NCBI RefSeq assembly: GCF_017874255.1
Contig: NZ_JAGGLD010000003.1
Location: 124,001 to 188,000 of the forward strand
DNA from: Paenibacillus shirakamiensis
GTDB taxonomy: Bacteria > Bacillota > Bacilli > Paenibacillales > Paenibacillaceae
Direction of reading: 5' to 3'
DNA length: 64,000 nucleotides
Below are positions 16,815-25,312 of the stretch, in pieces. The notes beneath the pieces are model-generated. The model ran no database searches and was not told where the DNA came from. It saw only the letters and a program-made list of their open reading frames with translations. Positions within the stretch are counted from its first letter, which is position 1. Each line of letters starts with the position of its first letter. The position numbers and the translations under genes are program-made.

Positions 16815-18272
16815 TTAATCTTCACTATCTTTCTCCATATGTTCTTCCATCATACGCTGCTTCATAGCCCACGCGGTTGTACTCAGGTGAACGCGATAGA
16901 TCTCAGGGTTCAGCTTTCGCAAGTATTCTGGCCAGAATAATTCCATTTGTTCTTGATGATAGGCACGAATACTTGTCAGATTCGGAAGCTCGTAGACTAG
17001 TTCTCCATCCTTAAATACCGACTGAAGTAAGCTAACTGCTTCGAAATGCTTAACGGTCTTCTGCATATAAGGCTGCAAAGGATTAGCGAGTATTAATTTA
17101 CCATTTCCATTCGGATTATCTTCTTCCGATAGGGCAATGTAATCTGCAATAGCTCGTCGGCTCCCGCTACTGATAATGCGGTATACATCCTTTTTACCAG
17201 GTGTGGTCACTTTTTCAGGATTGCCTGATATTTTTATGGTCGGCTCCATCACGCCGTTGCGCTCGCGTTCCACTAACTTATAGACCCCACCTAGTGCAGG
17301 CTGATCTGCCGCAGTAATTAGCTGTGTACCTACGCCCCAAATATCAATTCGAGCCCCTTGAGCCTTCAAGTTAAAGATCGTATTCTCATCCAAATCGTTA
17401 GAAGCAACAATTTTCACATAGTCAAGACCCGCCTCATCCAGCATCTTACGAGCTTGAATAGATAGATAGGCCAAATCTCCACTATCCAGTCGAATACCGA
17501 CCATTTTCTTTCCCTTTGCTTCCAGCATCTTAGCTGTACGAATAGCGTTAGGCACTCCACTTTTCAGCGTATCATAGGTATCCACAAGCAGCGTAACTAG
17601 GTCAGGCATTGCCTCTGCATAAACTTCAAAGGCTTCTTCTTCATTGTCAAAAATCTGTACCCATGAATGGGCATGCGTGCCCTTAGTAGGAATATCGAAA
17701 AGTTCCCCTGCCAGCATGTTGGATGTCGCATCAAACCCTGAAATATAGGAAGCTCTAGCTCCCCATACAGCAGCATCTGCTTCTTGAGCGCGCCGCGTTC
17801 CGAATTCCAGCAAAGTATCATGAGGTGCGACCTGCTTAATTCTGGATGCTTTTGTGGCAATAAGGGTTTGAAAATTCATGAAATTGAGAATGGCAGTTTC
17901 TACGAGTTGCGTCTCTAATATACTCCCTTCTACTCGAATAAGCGGCTGGTTAGGAAATACCAATTCGCCTTCACGCATGGAGAAGAGCTGTCCACGAAAC
18001 TTGAATTGTCTTAACAACTCTAAAAACTCAGGTTGATATTGTTCCTCTTGCTTGGCAAGATAAGCGATATCCTGTTCCGTGAATTTTAAATCCTGTATGT
18101 AATGAATAATCCGTTCGAGTCCTGCAAAAACAGCATATCCGTTGCCAAAAGGTAACTTACGGAAATAGGCTTCAAATACAGCCTTTCTCGTGTGTGAACC
18201 ATGAATCCAATGGGCATAGAGCATGTTAATCTGATATTTATCCGTATGAAGCGCTAAGTTTGTTGTTAACAT
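16815..18272 (-). CDS. pncB: Nicotinate phosphoribosyltransferase
   Basis: This 485-residue enzyme converts nicotinate and PRPP to nicotinate mononucleotide, the rate-setting step of the Preiss-Handler route to NAD. Recognisable segments are TDKYQINMLYAHW at the N-terminus, LEFGTRRAQEADAAVWGARA, and VGIRLDSGDLAYLS. I prefer ATG 18272 with AGAGGAAGAGAC upstream; an in-frame ATG at 18299 has no proper site. It follows pncA by 49 bases on the same strand, so nicotinamidase product feeds directly into it. Confidence 0.93.
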   Translation of the reverse strand: MLTTNLALHTDKYQINMLYAHWIHGSHTRKAVFEAYFRKLPFGNGYAVFAGLERIIHYIQDLKFTEQDIAYLAKQEEQYQPEFLELLRQFKFRGQLFSMREGELVFPNQPLIRVEGSILETQLVETAILNFMNFQTLIATKASRIKQVAPHDTLLEFGTRRAQEADAAVWGARASYISGFDATSNMLAGELFDIPTKGTHAHSWVQIFDNEEEAFEVYAEAMPDLVTLLVDTYDTLKSGVPNAIRTAKMLEAKGKKMVGIRLDSGDLAYLSIQARKMLDEAGLDYVKIVASNDLDENTIFNLKAQGARIDIWGVGTQLITAADQPALGGVYKLVERERNGVMEPTIKISGNPEKVTTPGKKDVYRIISSGSRRAIADYIALSEEDNPNGNGKLILANPLQPYMQKTVKHFEAVSLLQSVFKDGELVYELPNLTSIRAYHQEQMELFWPEYLRKLNPEIYRVHLSTTAWAMKQRMMEEHMEKDSED

Positions 18273-18321
18273 GAATTTGTCTCTTCCTCTCGACCACATG
18301 ACTTGATTTAGATATTCTAAT

Positions 18322-18864
18322 TTAATTGAATCGCTCTACTCTAGCTCCGAGACTATCCTTGAAATGCTCGAGCGCCCACGTATGTCCAATGGAATTAAAG
18401 CTCGCTGTGGCATCCTCATATACAGTGATACGAAATCCCTTATTGTATGCATCCACAGCTGTATGAAGCACGCATATATCTGTACAGACACCGATGAGGT
18501 ATATCTCTTGTATACCCCGTTCTCTAAGTTTTACCTCAAGATCGGTTCCACAAAACGCACTATATCTAGATTTGTCCATCCAAGTTATGGATGTTCTGTG
18601 CTGATCGTATACTTTTCTCAGAGGTCCATACAATTCCCGACCTTCTGTACCCCGAATATTATGCGGAGGGAAAAGCTTACTTTCCGGATGATAACGGTCT
18701 GCTTCATCATGCAGATCGACAGCCATAACCACAAAATCGCCACGCTCAGCAAACTGCTGCGTGATTGAAGCCACGGAAGGAGCAATCTGAATCGCTGGCT
18801 CTCCTACAGGTAAGTTCCCATCTACAAAATCATTCGTAAAATCAATGACAATGAGTGCTTTCAT
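18322..18864 (-). CDS. pncA: Nicotinamidase / cysteine hydrolase family
   Basis: This 180-residue isochorismatase-fold amidase hydrolyses nicotinamide to nicotinate. The catalytic Asp is in VIDFTNDFV, the Lys in MDKSRYSAF, and the nucleophilic Cys in LIGVCTDICVLHTA. ATG 18864 is preferred over 18876, which abuts GAAGGG with no spacing. The gene sits between an NrtR-like regulator and pncB, which supports nicotinamidase rather than another amidase of this superfamily. Confidence 0.92.
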   Translation of the reverse strand: MKALIVIDFTNDFVDGNLPVGEPAIQIAPSVASITQQFAERGDFVVMAVDLHDEADRYHPESKLFPPHNIRGTEGRELYGPLRKVYDQHRTSITWMDKSRYSAFCGTDLEVKLRERGIQEIYLIGVCTDICVLHTAVDAYNKGFRITVYEDATASFNSIGHTWALEHFKDSLGARVERFN

Positions 18865-18897
18865 ACTTTTACCCATCCCTTCTTGGTAAATGAATTG

Positions 18898-19674
18898 TTA
18901 CGTATAAATCGATAATCGAGGCGTAAAGTCTGTGAATTTGTACAACTGCGCTGGGCGCTGAGAATACTGATTAGATAACAGAGGTACTCCTTCTTCGCTA
19001 CGAGCCTCCTCCAAAATCCCTTGACGACTGCGTGTAGATGTGATTTTTCGAATGAAATTCAGCTCTGCAAAATCCGGTACCACGGTCTGAATCACTTGAT
19101 ACAATTCACTTAAGGTGAAATGTTCAGGTAAAAATTGCTTGGCAATGGTGGTCTGTAACATCTGTTCCTGAATTTTGCGATAAGCATCTTGCAAGATTTC
19201 TCGATGGTCGAAGGCAAGTTCCAGCTCATGCAGAGCTTCTTGAACAGTAAAAAGCCCCACGGTCTGAGCGTCGTCAGCCGCTTGTCTCTTCTCAAGTACC
19301 CATTCCTCCACCAAAGCGAAAAAAGCATGTGATATAATCCATCCTCTTGGGTCTCGGCCCGGGGTGCTGTATACGCCAAGATACTCTAAATGGCCCTCAT
19401 CTACACCGGTTTCTTCTTTCAATTCACGACGGGCAGTCTCGTATAGCGATTCGCTTTCTTGAGAAAAGCCACCCGGTAAGGCCCATGCTCCTGCAAAAGG
19501 CCAACTTTTTCTGCGAATTAACATAACTTTGAGATCAAATCTAGGTAAAGACTTTGTCGCAGCCCTACGCTCCTGCCGAGTCAGTGTGAACATCACAATA
19601 TCGGCCGGTATGCCATCAGGCGTACGATATTTTTTAGCATCATATTGTTGTTTCGGATCCAGTTCGCTTGTCAT
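18898..19674 (-). CDS. nrtR: NUDIX-domain regulator of NAD metabolism, NrtR-like
   Basis: This 258-residue protein has an N-terminal NUDIX domain and a C-terminal winged-helix domain (about residues 170-250). The NUDIX box GGFSQESESLYETARRELKEE lacks none of its Glu residues (longer motif at about residues 69-91). NrtR proteins sense ADP-ribose and repress NAD biosynthesis genes. It heads a unit with pncA and pncB, which fits. ATG 19674 (site GTGGTGAAG) is chosen over an upstream in-frame start that would read through the repeat at 19693-19713. An active ADP-ribose hydrolase role is also possible because the box looks intact. Confidence 0.82.
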   Translation of the reverse strand: MTSELDPKQQYDAKKYRTPDGIPADIVMFTLTRQERRAATKSLPRFDLKVMLIRRKSWPFAGAWALPGGFSQESESLYETARRELKEETGVDEGHLEYLGVYSTPGRDPRGWIISHAFFALVEEWVLEKRQAADDAQTVGLFTVQEALHELELAFDHREILQDAYRKIQEQMLQTTIAKQFLPEHFTLSELYQVIQTVVPDFAELNFIRKITSTRSRQGILEEARSEEGVPLLSNQYSQRPAQLYKFTDFTPRLSIYT

Positions 19675-19692
19675 TATCTTCACCACATCTTC

Positions 19693-19713
19693 GTATTTAT
19701 AATGGTATTTATA
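19693..19713. promoter_or_regulatory. Direct repeat, candidate NrtR operator
   Basis: GTATTTATA occurs twice exactly, at 19693-19701 and 19705-19713, a 12-base period, about 20-40 bases before the nrtR start. AT-rich sites before NAD salvage genes are expected for NrtR, but the known motif cannot be checked here. Confidence 0.4.
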
Positions 19714-19737
19714 TTTAACCAATTAGAAAAAGCCTTA

Positions 19738-19772
19738 AAAAGTAAAAAGTGCGAGTAAATACCCCCGCACCT
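19738..19772 (-). terminator. Terminator after ricA
   Basis: GTGCG and CGCAC (19749-19753 and 19766-19770) pair, followed on the minus strand by TTTTTACTTTTT. Confidence 0.65.
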
Positions 19773-19788
19773 TCCGTTTGTAATGTAA

Positions 19789-20229
19789 TTAGTCGCACTG
19801 GCTAGGTGCCGGTGTACTGCCTTCTTCCACAGTCACTTTCTCAGAGACCGTATCACGAATTACGGACATCACGAGTTGAAGCAAATAGTTAATGTCCGTT
19901 TGGCTCTGCTGGAACTCATTTACGAGAGGAATGCTATCAATCTCATCTTGAAGTTCTTCAATTTCTTTCTCGATCTTAGCTACCATCGTTTTATTCTCAA
20001 AACTTTCGAAGGCCACAATTTCTTTTTGTTTCTTCTTGATGACTTGGATAAGACCCTGAACCCGTTCATGACGCTTAATCTTTTCCTCCGCCTTTTTGAA
20101 GTGCTGAACTTCTTCACTGGTGCCAATCAAGTCCGCTAATTCTCTAGCTTTTGACATAATATCATCACGAATGACAAGATTACGATTGTTAAAGGTTGGC
20201 ATGCCGCAATCATTAAATTGCTGTTCCAC
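19789..20229 (-). CDS. ricA: RicA (YmcA) family regulator
   Basis: This 146-residue helical protein matches YmcA/RicA, which with RicF and RicT forms the Y-complex that binds Fe-S clusters and promotes RNase Y-dependent mRNA maturation, competence, sporulation and biofilm entry. The central EEVQHFKKAEEKI and LVNEFQQSQTDINYLLQLV segments fit the family, and a C-terminal Cys (PSQCD) is in the position of the cluster-binding tail. The start is GTG with GGGGGAACC upstream. It follows miaB by about 40 bases. RNase Y itself is encoded 11 kb away in this window. Confidence 0.85.
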   Translation of the reverse strand: MEQQFNDCGMPTFNNRNLVIRDDIMSKARELADLIGTSEEVQHFKKAEEKIKRHERVQGLIQVIKKKQKEIVAFESFENKTMVAKIEKEIEELQDEIDSIPLVNEFQQSQTDINYLLQLVMSVIRDTVSEKVTVEEGSTPAPSQCD

Positions 20230-20270
20230 GGTGGTTCCCCCATTTATTCTATATTTCGGTCTGGCATCGC

Positions 20271-21818
20271 TTATACAATTACGGACTCCGTGATGATCTT
20301 TCCTTTAATGTACCAAGTCATGGGGTCCGTGATCTCAACTTGAACAAAAGTTCCTACGAGATCTGCTGAGCCTTCAAAATGAACTAATTTGTTGCTGCGT
20401 GTACGTCCTGCGAGAACATGTGCATTGTTTTTGCTCTCGCCTTCTACAAGCACTTCTACAATGGAGCCTACAACCTGTTCATTGCTTTTGCGACTATTCA
20501 GATTAATCGCTTCATTTAGACGCTGTAGACGGGCTTTTTTCACTTCTAGAGGTACATTATCCTCCATAACTGCAGCGGGTGTACCCTCACGCGGTGAATA
20601 AATGAATGTATACGCGGATTCATATCCGACTTCTCTCACAAGAGAGAGCGTATCCTCGAACTCTTCTTCCGTCTCACCCGGGAATCCTACGATAATGTCG
20701 GTGGTTAGCACCGCATTCGGTATGAATTGCTTAATCTTTCGAGCAAGCTCCAGATAGTGCTCACGTGAATATTTACGACTCATTTTCTTCAAAATTTGCG
20801 TACTACCTGACTGAACAGGCAAGTGGATATGTTCCACTAAATTGCCGCCTTTAGCTAAAACTTCGATCAGATGATCATCAAAATCACGGGGATGGGAGGT
20901 CATAAAACGAATCCGAGGAATATCAATTAATCTCAGATCATCCATCAGATTCGCGAAGCTATATGTGATGTCTGTAAAGTCTTTACCGTAAGCATTTACA
21001 TTTTGTCCTAATAGGGTGACTTCCTTAAAACCTTGACGAGCAAGTTCACGCATCTCCGAGATAACATCCTCAGGACGCCGACTTCTCTCCTTACCTCGGG
21101 TGAAAGGAACGATACAGTACGTACAGAACTTATCACAGCCATACATAATGTTCACCCAAGCACGCATACCTTCCCGTTTTTTCGGAAGATTCTCGACAAT
21201 ATCGCCTTCTTTAGACCATACTTCAATTACCATTTCTTTACTGAAGAGCGCCTCTTGAACTAGATACGGGAGACGATGAATATTATGTGTTCCAAAAATC
21301 ATATCTACGAAGCTATGCTTCTGCATGATCCGATTGACTACGTTTTCTTCCTGCGACATACATCCACATACCCCGAGGATCAGCCCCGGTTTCTGAAGCT
21401 TCAAAGTCTTCAAATGTCCTAATTCACCAAACACTTTATCTTCGGCATTCTCCCGTATAGCACAAGTATTGAGTAATATAATATCAGCCTGCATGCGATC
21501 CTCGGTGGGCTGATAACCCATCTCTTCTAAAAAGCCTTTAATGGTCTCAGAATCATGTTCGTTCATCTGACAACCAAACGTATACACAATGTAGTGTTTT
21601 CCGATTCCTAAAGTTTTTAATTCACTTGGAACGGTTTGTTCATATAATACTTTCACGTCTTGCTTTCCGCGCTGTTTTTCTTGACGCGAGTTAGGCTCGG
21701 ACATAATATGGATATCTCTACCCCGGATGCGAATTTTTTTGCCATGTTCATCCTCAGACAAAATTTTTGCATCTGAAAAATCAAAATATTTGGAGTAATC
21801 CTTTTTGTTTTCCGTCAT
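20271..21818 (-). CDS. miaB: tRNA-2-methylthio-N6-dimethylallyladenosine synthase
   Basis: This 515-residue radical-SAM methylthiotransferase adds the ms2 group to i6A37 of tRNAs. Auxiliary-cluster cysteines are in [25 protein letters not shown] and [10 protein letters not shown]. The SAM cluster motif is CDKFCTYC, and a TRAM domain lies at the C-terminus. ATG 21818 is used because the AAGGAGTGA site lies between it and the upstream in-frame ATG at 21845. It is upstream of ricA on the same strand, the usual order in Bacillales. Confidence 0.95.
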   Translation of the reverse strand: MTENKKDYSKYFDFSDAKILSEDEHGKKIRIRGRDIHIMSEPNSRQEKQRGKQDVKVLYEQTVPSELKTLGIGKHYIVYTFGCQMNEHDSETIKGFLEEMGYQPTEDRMQADIILLNTCAIRENAEDKVFGELGHLKTLKLQKPGLILGVCGCMSQEENVVNRIMQKHSFVDMIFGTHNIHRLPYLVQEALFSKEMVIEVWSKEGDIVENLPKKREGMRAWVNIMYGCDKFCTYCIVPFTRGKERSRRPEDVISEMRELARQGFKEVTLLGQNVNAYGKDFTDITYSFANLMDDLRLIDIPRIRFMTSHPRDFDDHLIEVLAKGGNLVEHIHLPVQSGSTQILKKMSRKYSREHYLELARKIKQFIPNAVLTTDIIVGFPGETEEEFEDTLSLVREVGYESAYTFIYSPREGTPAAVMEDNVPLEVKKARLQRLNEAINLNSRKSNEQVVGSIVEVLVEGESKNNAHVLAGRTRSNKLVHFEGSADLVGTFVQVEITDPMTWYIKGKIITESVIV

Positions 21819-21962
21819 AGTGTACGGTTCACTCCTTCGAATCATCTATCCCTTCCCGCATAAATGCGGAACATAAATATCTTAAAGGCATTACACCAAA
21901 TTATAACATACCTATTGACTGTTATCTATACGCTTCCTATTGGTCAAAGCTAATATGCATAG

Positions 21963-21991
21963 ACAAAGAACCGCTTCTACAGAAGCGGTTC
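21963..21991 (-). terminator. Terminator after the DUF1657 gene
   Basis: An 11-bp perfect stem (GAACCGCTTCT with its complement) has a 2-base loop, followed on the minus strand by TTTGTCT. Confidence 0.7.
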
Positions 21992-22030
21992 AGGTTGGTC
22001 TTGTTGCATAAGTTATAACATGAATAAGGC

Positions 22031-22237
22031 TTAGAAACCTTTATATTGGGGTTCTTCGCTCTCTAATTGTTGTACCCGAGTCTCTACTTGATCCACGATT
22101 TGTTGCGTTTGTTCAGCAGCCGTTGTAAATAAGTTTTTGGCTTCTTGATTTTGTGTACTTAAGGCAAAAGATTCTAAACTCGCTTGAGCACTTTTTAGAG
22201 AGGCTACCGTTGTTTTCACTTGGGATGCTACAGTCAT
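22031..22237 (-). CDS. DUF1657 small sporulation-associated protein
   Basis: This 68-residue helical protein carries the DUF1657 pattern (LKSAQASLESFALSTQNQEAK, then QIVDQVE). Genes of this family occur next to DUF421 and SpoVAC/D/E genes in spore-forming bacteria. The site GAAGGAGGTGAG before the ATG is very strong. It is divergent from the 2Duf gene, whose C-terminus repeats this same domain (LELFSLGTQNKEAKKMYE). The biochemical role is unknown; an association with the spore inner membrane is inferred from the neighbours. Confidence 0.8.
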   Translation of the reverse strand: MTVASQVKTTVASLKSAQASLESFALSTQNQEAKNLFTTAAEQTQQIVDQVETRVQQLESEEPQYKGF

Positions 22238-22368
22238 GTTTAACTCACCTCCTTCGCGGTTTGAGCACCTAATTTAACCTTTACCTTTGTGATTTATACA
22301 GGCATTCAGTGTACTGGTATGAATCCCCTGTTTATCCATGGATTCTCGAACCTCTTTGCCTCTTTGTG

Positions 22369-22399
22369 CAAATAATTTCAGGCACACATTGCCATACTT
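22369..22399 (+). promoter_or_regulatory. Candidate sigma-G promoter of the 2Duf-spoVAC-spoVAD operon
   Basis: CAAATA at 22369-22374 and CATACTT at 22393-22399 are 18 bases apart, against the forespore consensus GMATR-N18-CATnnTA. One base is off in each element. The transcript would start about 30 bases before the 2Duf ATG. Confidence 0.4.
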
Positions 22400-22436
22400 T
22401 ATGGTAGAGCAGCCTTGAACAGAAAGGGGTAGAGAC

Positions 22437-23297
22437 ATGCCGGATTGGGCAGAGGTCATCATTAGAACGGTAACAGCAGTACTGTTTCTATTCATACTCA
22501 CAAGATTACTTGGCAAACGCCAGATCTCTCAGCTTTCCTTCTTTGAATATATAACAGGGATCACAATCGGGGATTTGGCCGCCACCGTCTCCTTAGATAT
22601 TGAATCCAAATGGTTCTTAGGGATAATATCGCTCAGTGTGTGGGTTCTCATCTGCATATCGATTGAGTTTCTAGAGATAAAAAGCAAGAAGGCTAGAGAT
22701 CTCATTGATAGCAGCGCAACCGTTTTAATTAAAGATGGCAAGATCCTTGAAGACAATCTAAAGAAAGAAAAGTTAACGAACGAAGAATTACTGCAACAAT
22801 TACGTAAAAAAAGTGTTTTTCGAGCAGCCGAAGTTGAATTTGCCCTGATGGAAGTAAGTGGCGAGATCAATATTATGCTAAAAAAAGAATACCAACCTCT
22901 CACACCCTCCTTGCTTGGGGTAAAGGTAGCTCCTGAAGTGGAACCACAGACCATCATATTAGACGGAGTCATTATGGAAGAACCTTTAGCCACAATTGGA
23001 CGAAATATAAACTGGCTCCATCGCGAATTAGAGAAAATCGGGGTTTCTTTAGACAATGTATTTTTAGGACAAGTCGATGCATTCGGGGGATTATACGTTG
23101 ATTTGTATGATGATCAGATTAAAGTGCCCGAACCCCAAGAAAGAGCAGTTCTACGAGCAGATCTTAAGAAAATCGAGGCCGATCTTGAACTATTCTCTTT
23201 AGGCACACAAAACAAAGAAGCCAAAAAAATGTACGAGCAGAGTTCCATTCAGTTGAAACAAATCATTCTCGACTTAGAATATCTACTTACAAGGTAG
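22437..23297 (+). CDS. 2Duf-type membrane protein (DUF421 + DUF1657)
   Basis: This 286-residue protein has three N-terminal membrane segments (about residues 7-24, 35-52 and 57-77) and a cytoplasmic DUF421 domain (about 80-200, YetF-like). A C-terminal DUF1657 domain (about 235-286) closely resembles the adjacent stand-alone DUF1657 protein. The same two-domain architecture is known from '2Duf' proteins of spoVA2mob operons, where it contributes strongly to spore wet-heat resistance. It leads an operon with spoVAC and spoVAD: stops and starts are 12 and 3 bases apart. The site is GAAAGGGG before the ATG. Confidence 0.85.
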   Translation: MPDWAEVIIRTVTAVLFLFILTRLLGKRQISQLSFFEYITGITIGDLAATVSLDIESKWFLGIISLSVWVLICISIEFLEIKSKKARDLIDSSATVLIKDGKILEDNLKKEKLTNEELLQQLRKKSVFRAAEVEFALMEVSGEINIMLKKEYQPLTPSLLGVKVAPEVEPQTIILDGVIMEEPLATIGRNINWLHRELEKIGVSLDNVFLGQVDAFGGLYVDLYDDQIKVPEPQERAVLRADLKKIEADLELFSLGTQNKEAKKMYEQSSIQLKQIILDLEYLLTR

Positions 23298-23309
23298 GAG
23301 GTCACCTGC

Positions 23310-23798
23310 ATGCCTAGCAAAAAAAAGAATAAAAAGCTCACTCCTGTGCAGCAGGAGTATAACGAAATGTCCCAAAAGCATGAGCCCAAGCGACCTGTCT
23401 TAAAAAATTGCATCATCGCCTTTTTGGTTGGCGGCTGTATATGTCTTCTAGGCGAATGCATTAGGCAGGCTTTCATCCATTATGGAGGCTTTAATGTAAA
23501 AAAAGCTGGCGATCCTACCGTGGCTGTTCTGATTCTGATTTCAGTAATTTTAACTTGCTTTGGGGTCTACGATAAAATTGCCCAATGGGCAGGTGCTGGA
23601 ACCGCAGTGCCCGTTACGGGGTTTGCCAATGCTATGGCATCCTCTGCTATTGAAAGCAAAAGCGAAGGTCTTGTTCTAGGAGTCGGGGCCGGAATGTTCA
23701 AGTTAGCTGGACCCGTTATCGTGTATGGTACCGTTGCTGCGTTCATTATCGCCTTGTTCCATCTGATATTTATTCCCGGGTTCTCAGGAGGTCATTAG
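23310..23798 (+). CDS. spoVAC: SpoVAC, dipicolinate channel membrane protein
   Basis: This 162-residue protein has a basic N-terminus (MPSKKKNKKLTPVQQEY) and about four membrane segments, including the conserved LVGGCICLLGECIRQAF. SpoVAC lies in the spore inner membrane and acts as a mechanosensitive channel component for Ca-dipicolinate. A strong site (GTAGGAGGT) precedes the ATG. The domain GTAVPVTGFANAMASSAIE is the family's most conserved stretch. Divergence from any core SpoVAC copy elsewhere in the genome cannot be judged here. Confidence 0.93.
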   Translation: MPSKKKNKKLTPVQQEYNEMSQKHEPKRPVLKNCIIAFLVGGCICLLGECIRQAFIHYGGFNVKKAGDPTVAVLILISVILTCFGVYDKIAQWAGAGTAVPVTGFANAMASSAIESKSEGLVLGVGAGMFKLAGPVIVYGTVAAFIIALFHLIFIPGFSGGH

Positions 23799-23801
23799 AT
23801 C

Positions 23802-24815
23802 ATGTTAAAAGGTCATCAGAGTTGGGTGTTCGAGAATAAACCAAAGATTATATCTAGCGCAACCGTTGTAGGACCCTTTGAAGGAAAAGGACCTCTTGCG
23901 GAAGATTTTGATATTATTCATGGAGATCTATACATCGGTCAAGATAGCTGGGAAAAAGCGGAGAAAACTTTGATTGAAGAATCCGCCAAACTGGCCATTG
24001 AACATGCAGGACTGACCAAAGAAGATATGTCTTTTCATTTTGGCGGTGACTTGATGAACCAGATTATCAGCAGTAGCTTCGCGGCAAGAACGTTATCTAT
24101 TCCATATCTGGGACTGTTTGGCGCTTGTTCAACTTCCATGGAGGGACTAGCTTTAGCCGCTTTTGTTACAAATTACGGCGGTTCTAAGTATGTACTTGCG
24201 GGGACTTGCAGTCACAATGCCAGCGTCGAGAAGCAGTTCAGATACCCTACTGAATATGGTAGCCAAAAACCACCAACAGCGCAGTATACGGTGACCGGCG
24301 CGGGAACCGTCGTCGTTGCTCCATCCGGGGAAGGTCCTTCCATAACTTCCGCCACCATAGGCCGGGTCATTGATATGGGCATAAGTGACCCTTTTAATAT
24401 GGGAGCAGCCATGGCTCCTGCGGCCGTAGACACCATTGAAGCGCATTTTCGCGACCTCCAGATTGAACCCAGCTATTATGACTTAATTGTGACAGGTGAT
24501 CTATCTAAAGTAGGGTATGCCATTGCTAACGATTTGTTCAACAAGCACAATTTTCCCATCCATCAGACAGAATATAAAGACTGCGGTATGATGATTTACG
24601 ATTACAACACTCAAAATGTTCAAGCCGGAGCCAGTGGTTGTGCATGCTCTGCCGTAGTCACTTATGGGCACCTGCTCAAGCGGATGCGCAAAAGAGAGCT
24701 TAATCGCATCCTAGTAGTCGCGACAGGAGCCCTTTTATCCCCTCTCTCCTATCAGCAAAAAGAGACCATTCCCTGCATTGCTCATGCGATATCACTTGAG
24801 AATCAAGACGCCTAA
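23802..24815 (+). CDS. spoVAD: SpoVAD, dipicolinate-binding thiolase-fold protein
   Basis: This 337-residue protein has the thiolase-like fold of SpoVAD, which binds dipicolinate and works with SpoVAC and SpoVAE at the spore inner membrane. Typical stretches are FDIIHGDLYIGQDSWEKAE, GLFGACSTSMEGLALAA and AGTCSHNASVEKQFRYP. The length matches the family (about 338). AGGAGG lies at the end of spoVAC. The intrinsic terminator overlaps the stop codon, so the operon ends here and the usual following gene, spoVAE, is absent. Confidence 0.93.
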   Translation: MLKGHQSWVFENKPKIISSATVVGPFEGKGPLAEDFDIIHGDLYIGQDSWEKAEKTLIEESAKLAIEHAGLTKEDMSFHFGGDLMNQIISSSFAARTLSIPYLGLFGACSTSMEGLALAAFVTNYGGSKYVLAGTCSHNASVEKQFRYPTEYGSQKPPTAQYTVTGAGTVVVAPSGEGPSITSATIGRVIDMGISDPFNMGAAMAPAAVDTIEAHFRDLQIEPSYYDLIVTGDLSKVGYAIANDLFNKHNFPIHQTEYKDCGMMIYDYNTQNVQAGASGCACSAVVTYGHLLKRMRKRELNRILVVATGALLSPLSYQQKETIPCIAHAISLENQDA

Positions 24816-24829
24816 AAGGCGTCTTTTTG
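24805..24829 (+). terminator. Terminator overlapping the spoVAD stop codon
   Basis: AAGACGCC pairs with GGCGTCTT around TAAAA, whose first three bases are the spoVAD stop codon, and is followed by a T-run. Confidence 0.9.
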
Positions 24830-25075
24830 TGCACTGCAATTTACGCTTTTCAGATATACCTTTTTTCTATATCTATATAATTCTTATAATTAATAAGCAT
24901 ATATCCAAAAATCAAACTTCAATAATTAAAAACGCCTCATCTTTATTGTATTTTTAAGATTAGAATGCCTTGCTCTTTGTTTTTTTCCTCTACTATGTTG
25001 CTTATTTGCACCCCTGATTAAACTGCTCTTTATAGTTATGCTTCTTTCTCTTAGCTTCTACTCTGTCATGCTTTG

Positions 25076-25208
25076 TTCTACTTAGCTTTAGTTCTTACTT
25101 TAGTTCTCCTCTAATTCTTACTTTAGTTCTACTTTAGTTCTACTTAGGTTCTGCTTTAGTTCCACTTAGGTTCTGATTTGCTTCATTCCTGATTCTGTTC
25201 TAATCCGC
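25076..25208. repeat. Degenerate 11-bp tandem repeat in the spoVAD-pduL gap
   Basis: About eleven units of the form TTCTACTTTAG, mostly 11 bases apart with two 12-base units, run through this AT-rich stretch. Examples are TTCTACTTTAG, TTCTACTTAGG, TTCTGCTTTAG and TTCCACTTAGG in a row. The 484-base gap 24829-25312 between converging genes holds no ORF or RNA gene that I can recognise; this repeat is its only visible structure. Confidence 0.75.
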
Positions 25209-25312
25209 TGATCTGGTCTTTATTTTCTTCTTTTAATTATCTTAGTACGTAATTTTTCATATAAAAAAAAGACCCAGCCCAAGGCCAGATCTCTTTTTAA
25301 GTGTATAGTATT

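Noticed and set aside
22529-23056. 175-codon minus-strand ORF opposite the 2Duf gene
   Set aside because: Fully inside a gene with clear DUF421 and DUF1657 domains; no independent support.
25076-25208. CRISPR array
   Set aside because: Units are about 11 bases, degenerate and contiguous, with no spacers.
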